From NCBI GenBank assembly GCA_023238725.1, contig CM041546.1:13508528-13572527 (forward strand): a stretch of 64,000 nucleotides of DNA, read 5' to 3'. Every line of letters begins with the position of its first letter. The first letter of the stretch is position 1. The stretch is from Scortum barcoo. Lineage: Eukaryota > Chordata > Actinopteri > Centrarchiformes > Terapontidae. The translations under genes and the position numbers were made by a program. Positions 61,831-64,000 of this stretch are shown here, piece after piece. The notes below the pieces were generated by a model. It was not told where the DNA came from. It ran no database searches and saw only the letters and a program-made list of their open reading frames with translations.

Positions 61831-62774
61831 CAACACATATTAAAAAACAGGAGTTATCATTATACCATAACACAGTATTTCACGTTGTTTATTGGTATCA
61901 TGACTATTTGTCACAACTTAAAACATTAACATTTCATACTTACGCAGTAATACCACTGGAAACAATGCACAGACTAAGACCCACACACAGCTCAAGTCAC
62001 AGTTAAAAGCTTAAACATATATAAATACATAAAAGGTTTGGTGCAAAACAAAATTTAGACTATACTCTTTATATGAATTAGTATCTTATCATTTACTGCC
62101 AGTCACGTGTTTAAACTTTGGTTGAATCTCAAGCAAAGTGATTTTATGTGATTAAATACTGTCAGTTCAGTTCAGATGCAAAAACAATAATATAAGCGAA
62201 TACCTTAAAAGTGCAATCGTTAAGAAATAAATATTAGTGAAGAGAATATGTATGTGATGCTCATTTTACTAGAAGTTGACCAGACATTGTAGCATACTTT
62301 TTAGTCATCATAAAGCTGCTGCTGTCCCTGTTTAGATGTTTCTAATATAATTACAGAAGCATATCTTTCCTGTGCACTTCCTTTTAATTATGCACTAAGA
62401 GCTAGGAGTCTTAATAATTAATCCAATTAATTAATAAGGTTTGTGGCGTGTATACAGATAGACAGTATATTGTCATAGCTGCTTGATTCCCTTTTCCACA
62501 TTTGCAATTAACAAGTTGCTTGATATTTAACCAGAAATGTTTTGCACATCCAGAAAAGCTCTTGCTGAGCTCAGATTGTCAAAACTGCAGATCATTCAGA
62601 TCAAGATGTTCAAACATTAAAATTAAGGGCAAAATCCAAAACACACCTCCAAATAAAATTTGCCACAAAAGTATAAATGACAATGAAAAGCTCTTCTTTA
62701 AAATGAGGCCGCACATCACTGTTCATTACTTTTTTTCATATACATTCAGGAAGTGACAATGATGAGATGTTTAC

Positions 62775-63935
62775 CTAGCAGTCAGGTGACTTCCTGTCCT
62801 TCAAAATGTCAGTGAACAGCCAGTCATCCTCATGCGGTGGCGTTGGTATGGGACGGTGCTCAGAGTTATGAAGTGGGATGGAGAATGACTGGGCAACACC
62901 CTCAAATGGTGTAAAGTTTTGGTTACTCTCACAGTGAACCAGCATACAGGGACTCTCCTCCTGAGGGTGCCGGTACGTCTGCAGCTCTGAGGCGTCGTAG
63001 TTGAAGCTGACGGATGTGGGGAGCTGGTTTTGAATGTCTGTAGCTTGGGATGGCTTGTAATTGTTAAACTGTGCCTCGTTTTGTCTCAGCGCGCTCTGAA
63101 AGTGGTTGAGGGCAAATCCCTGATCTCCATGACAACTGTATGCATATTCATACCTGCACTGACCTGCATGCAAATCTTCCACCTCAGATCTGTTGCTGCA
63201 GATCCTCTCTGTGAAACTATCTGCTTGATCTGCAAATCCAACATCATCAACACTAACTTCCTGTCCAGAATCACCCTGGCATGCGCAGATACTCTCAAAA
63301 TACGCCTCCACATCCATGCAGCCTCCTAAGTCCTTATTGCCAGCACCGAAAAGATCCATGATATCGGTCCACTGACTCTCTGAAATGTCCGTCACATTCT
63401 TCTGGGCCTGTGCACAGGCTGAGATGTCTGTGAACATCTGGATTGAGAAGTCGCAAGAGTCAAGAGACAACGGAGAGAGCTCTGGAGACGAGGAAGGAGA
63501 CATGTCCACATGTTGGCCGAACTGAATGAAAGCAGAGTCCTGTTGAGTTATTTGAGAGTCTTGTGAAAGGTCGTTGACCGACTTCAGTGCACTTTCCCCG
63601 TCATAGTACTCAGTTTGAAAGAGCTCAGCTCCTTGGTAACAGTCTATATCTTTTGGGGAGCTCAAAGATGTGAATTGAACCAGTTTGTGATTTCTACTTT
63701 CTTTCTTCTGTCTGCCTTTGCTTTTGTTGTTCTTTCTAGTGGTACAGATGGCGGGCTGTGATTTGGGGTGTCGTTTCCAGAGATATCCAGTGTCCGGCTG
63801 CTTCTGTCCACTGATTTCAGTATCATGTGAGCCAACAGAGGCCTCACCCCTAGACTTTAAGATGCCATCTACATCTGTGCATTTATCTGGGTCTTGTTGA
63901 TAACCTCCATGGGAGGGACTATCTGACAGGTCCAT
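62775..63935 (-). CDS. unrecognised Ser/Asp-rich protein, probable transcription-regulator region, at least 386 aa
   Basis: I do not recognise this gene. An open frame of 386 codons runs from an ATG with good context (ACAATGG, 63935) to TAG at 62775. The same frame stays open without a stop to the window edge (64000), so the protein may extend left on its own strand; an acceptor-like ttctttattttaaag at 63965 would give an exon starting EEEKNLTSPTMD. Seen: a basic patch LWKRHPKSQ ... RKNNKSKGRQKKESRNHK (possible nuclear signal, about residues 50-82); Ser/Pro-rich SPSSSPELSPLSLDS; short acidic-hydrophobic motifs (SQWTDIMDLFG, EDDWLFTDILKD at the C-terminus) like activation segments; no transmembrane segment or enzyme motif. 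The nuclear-regulator role is inference. It converges on myh14 with 5 kb between the stop codons. Confidence 0.75.
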   Translation of the reverse strand: MDLSDSPSHGGYQQDPDKCTDVDGILKSRGEASVGSHDTEISGQKQPDTGYLWKRHPKSQPAICTTRKNNKSKGRQKKESRNHKLVQFTSLSSPKDIDCYQGAELFQTEYYDGESALKSVNDLSQDSQITQQDSAFIQFGQHVDMSPSSSPELSPLSLDSCDFSIQMFTDISACAQAQKNVTDISESQWTDIMDLFGAGNKDLGGCMDVEAYFESICACQGDSGQEVSVDDVGFADQADSFTERICSNRSEVEDLHAGQCRYEYAYSCHGDQGFALNHFQSALRQNEAQFNNYKPSQATDIQNQLPTSVSFNYDASELQTYRHPQEESPCMLVHCESNQNFTPFEGVAQSFSIPLHNSEHRPIPTPPHEDDWLFTDILKDRKSPDC

Positions 63936-64000
63936 TGTTGGACTGGTCAAGTTTTTTTCCTCCTCTTTAAAATAAAGAACAGATGCCAGCCGGTGGTTTG

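Larger units (their letters stand above)
57768..62774. other. myh14 3' UTR and spacer between two convergent genes
   Basis: No coding exon supported. AATAAA at 59394-59399 is a plausible myh14 poly(A) signal and would give a 3' UTR of about 1.6 kb. TTTATT words between 60960 and 61900 could be poly(A) signals for the minus-strand gene that ends at 62775. A foldback repeat occupies 59859-60460 and an AAGTA-rich repeat fragment lies at about 61600-61830. Confidence 0.45.

Overview
The window is vertebrate nuclear DNA, almost certainly from a teleost fish and probably a spiny-rayed (percomorph) one. Genes are split into many small exons with GT-AG introns, many of them only 75-500 bp. Intergenic DNA is AT-rich and full of microsatellites. 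Several interspersed repeats have consensus stretches I recognise as common in percomorph genomes. There is no operon structure, no CRISPR array and no bacterial gene.

Layout. (1) Minus strand 3543-4685: an intact single-exon class A GPCR that reads as a urotensin-2 receptor, with an unusually long first intracellular loop. (2) 4.7-15 kb: gene-free DNA with repeats, microsatellites, a perfect hairpin and a homeodomain-like palindrome. (3) A small GC-rich island near 15.0-15.25 kb ending in a GTAAGT donor, which may be a distal first exon for the next gene. (4) Plus strand 23993-27307: three coding exons of an inward-rectifier K+ channel, Kir2.4 (kcnj14), 535 residues, with all pore and gating hallmarks. 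(5) A CpG-rich, CCAAT-rich promoter at 31.2-31.7 kb with a non-coding first exon. (6) Plus strand 35486-57767: the complete non-muscle myosin heavy chain II-C gene (myh14). I could place 41 constitutive coding exons giving 2010 residues, with every junction in phase. (7) About 5 kb of 3' UTR and repeat-bearing DNA. (8) Minus strand from 62775 to the right edge: the 3' part, possibly the whole, of an unrecognised Ser/Asp-rich protein gene with the look of a transcription-regulator activation region.

KCNJ14 and MYH14 both lie at human 19q13.33, so their adjacency here fits a compacted ancestral linkage. The genes do not form one pathway: a peptide GPCR, a K+ channel, a cytoplasmic motor and a probable nuclear protein.

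The most interesting content is inside myh14. Besides the constitutive exons there are four in-frame exons with good splice sites: two phase-0 exons (16 and 4 codons) at the ATP-side loop 1, one 69-nt phase-1 exon at the actin-side loop 2 that resembles the B2 insert of MYH10, and a 24-nt microexon at the start of the non-helical tail. A TGCATG (Rbfox-type) element lies directly at the 3' splice site of the 16-codon exon. A TG repeat replaces the usual pyrimidine tract before the P-loop exon. The tail ends in a PPPPY motif. I did not find a wholly new biological system; these are modular variations on known families.
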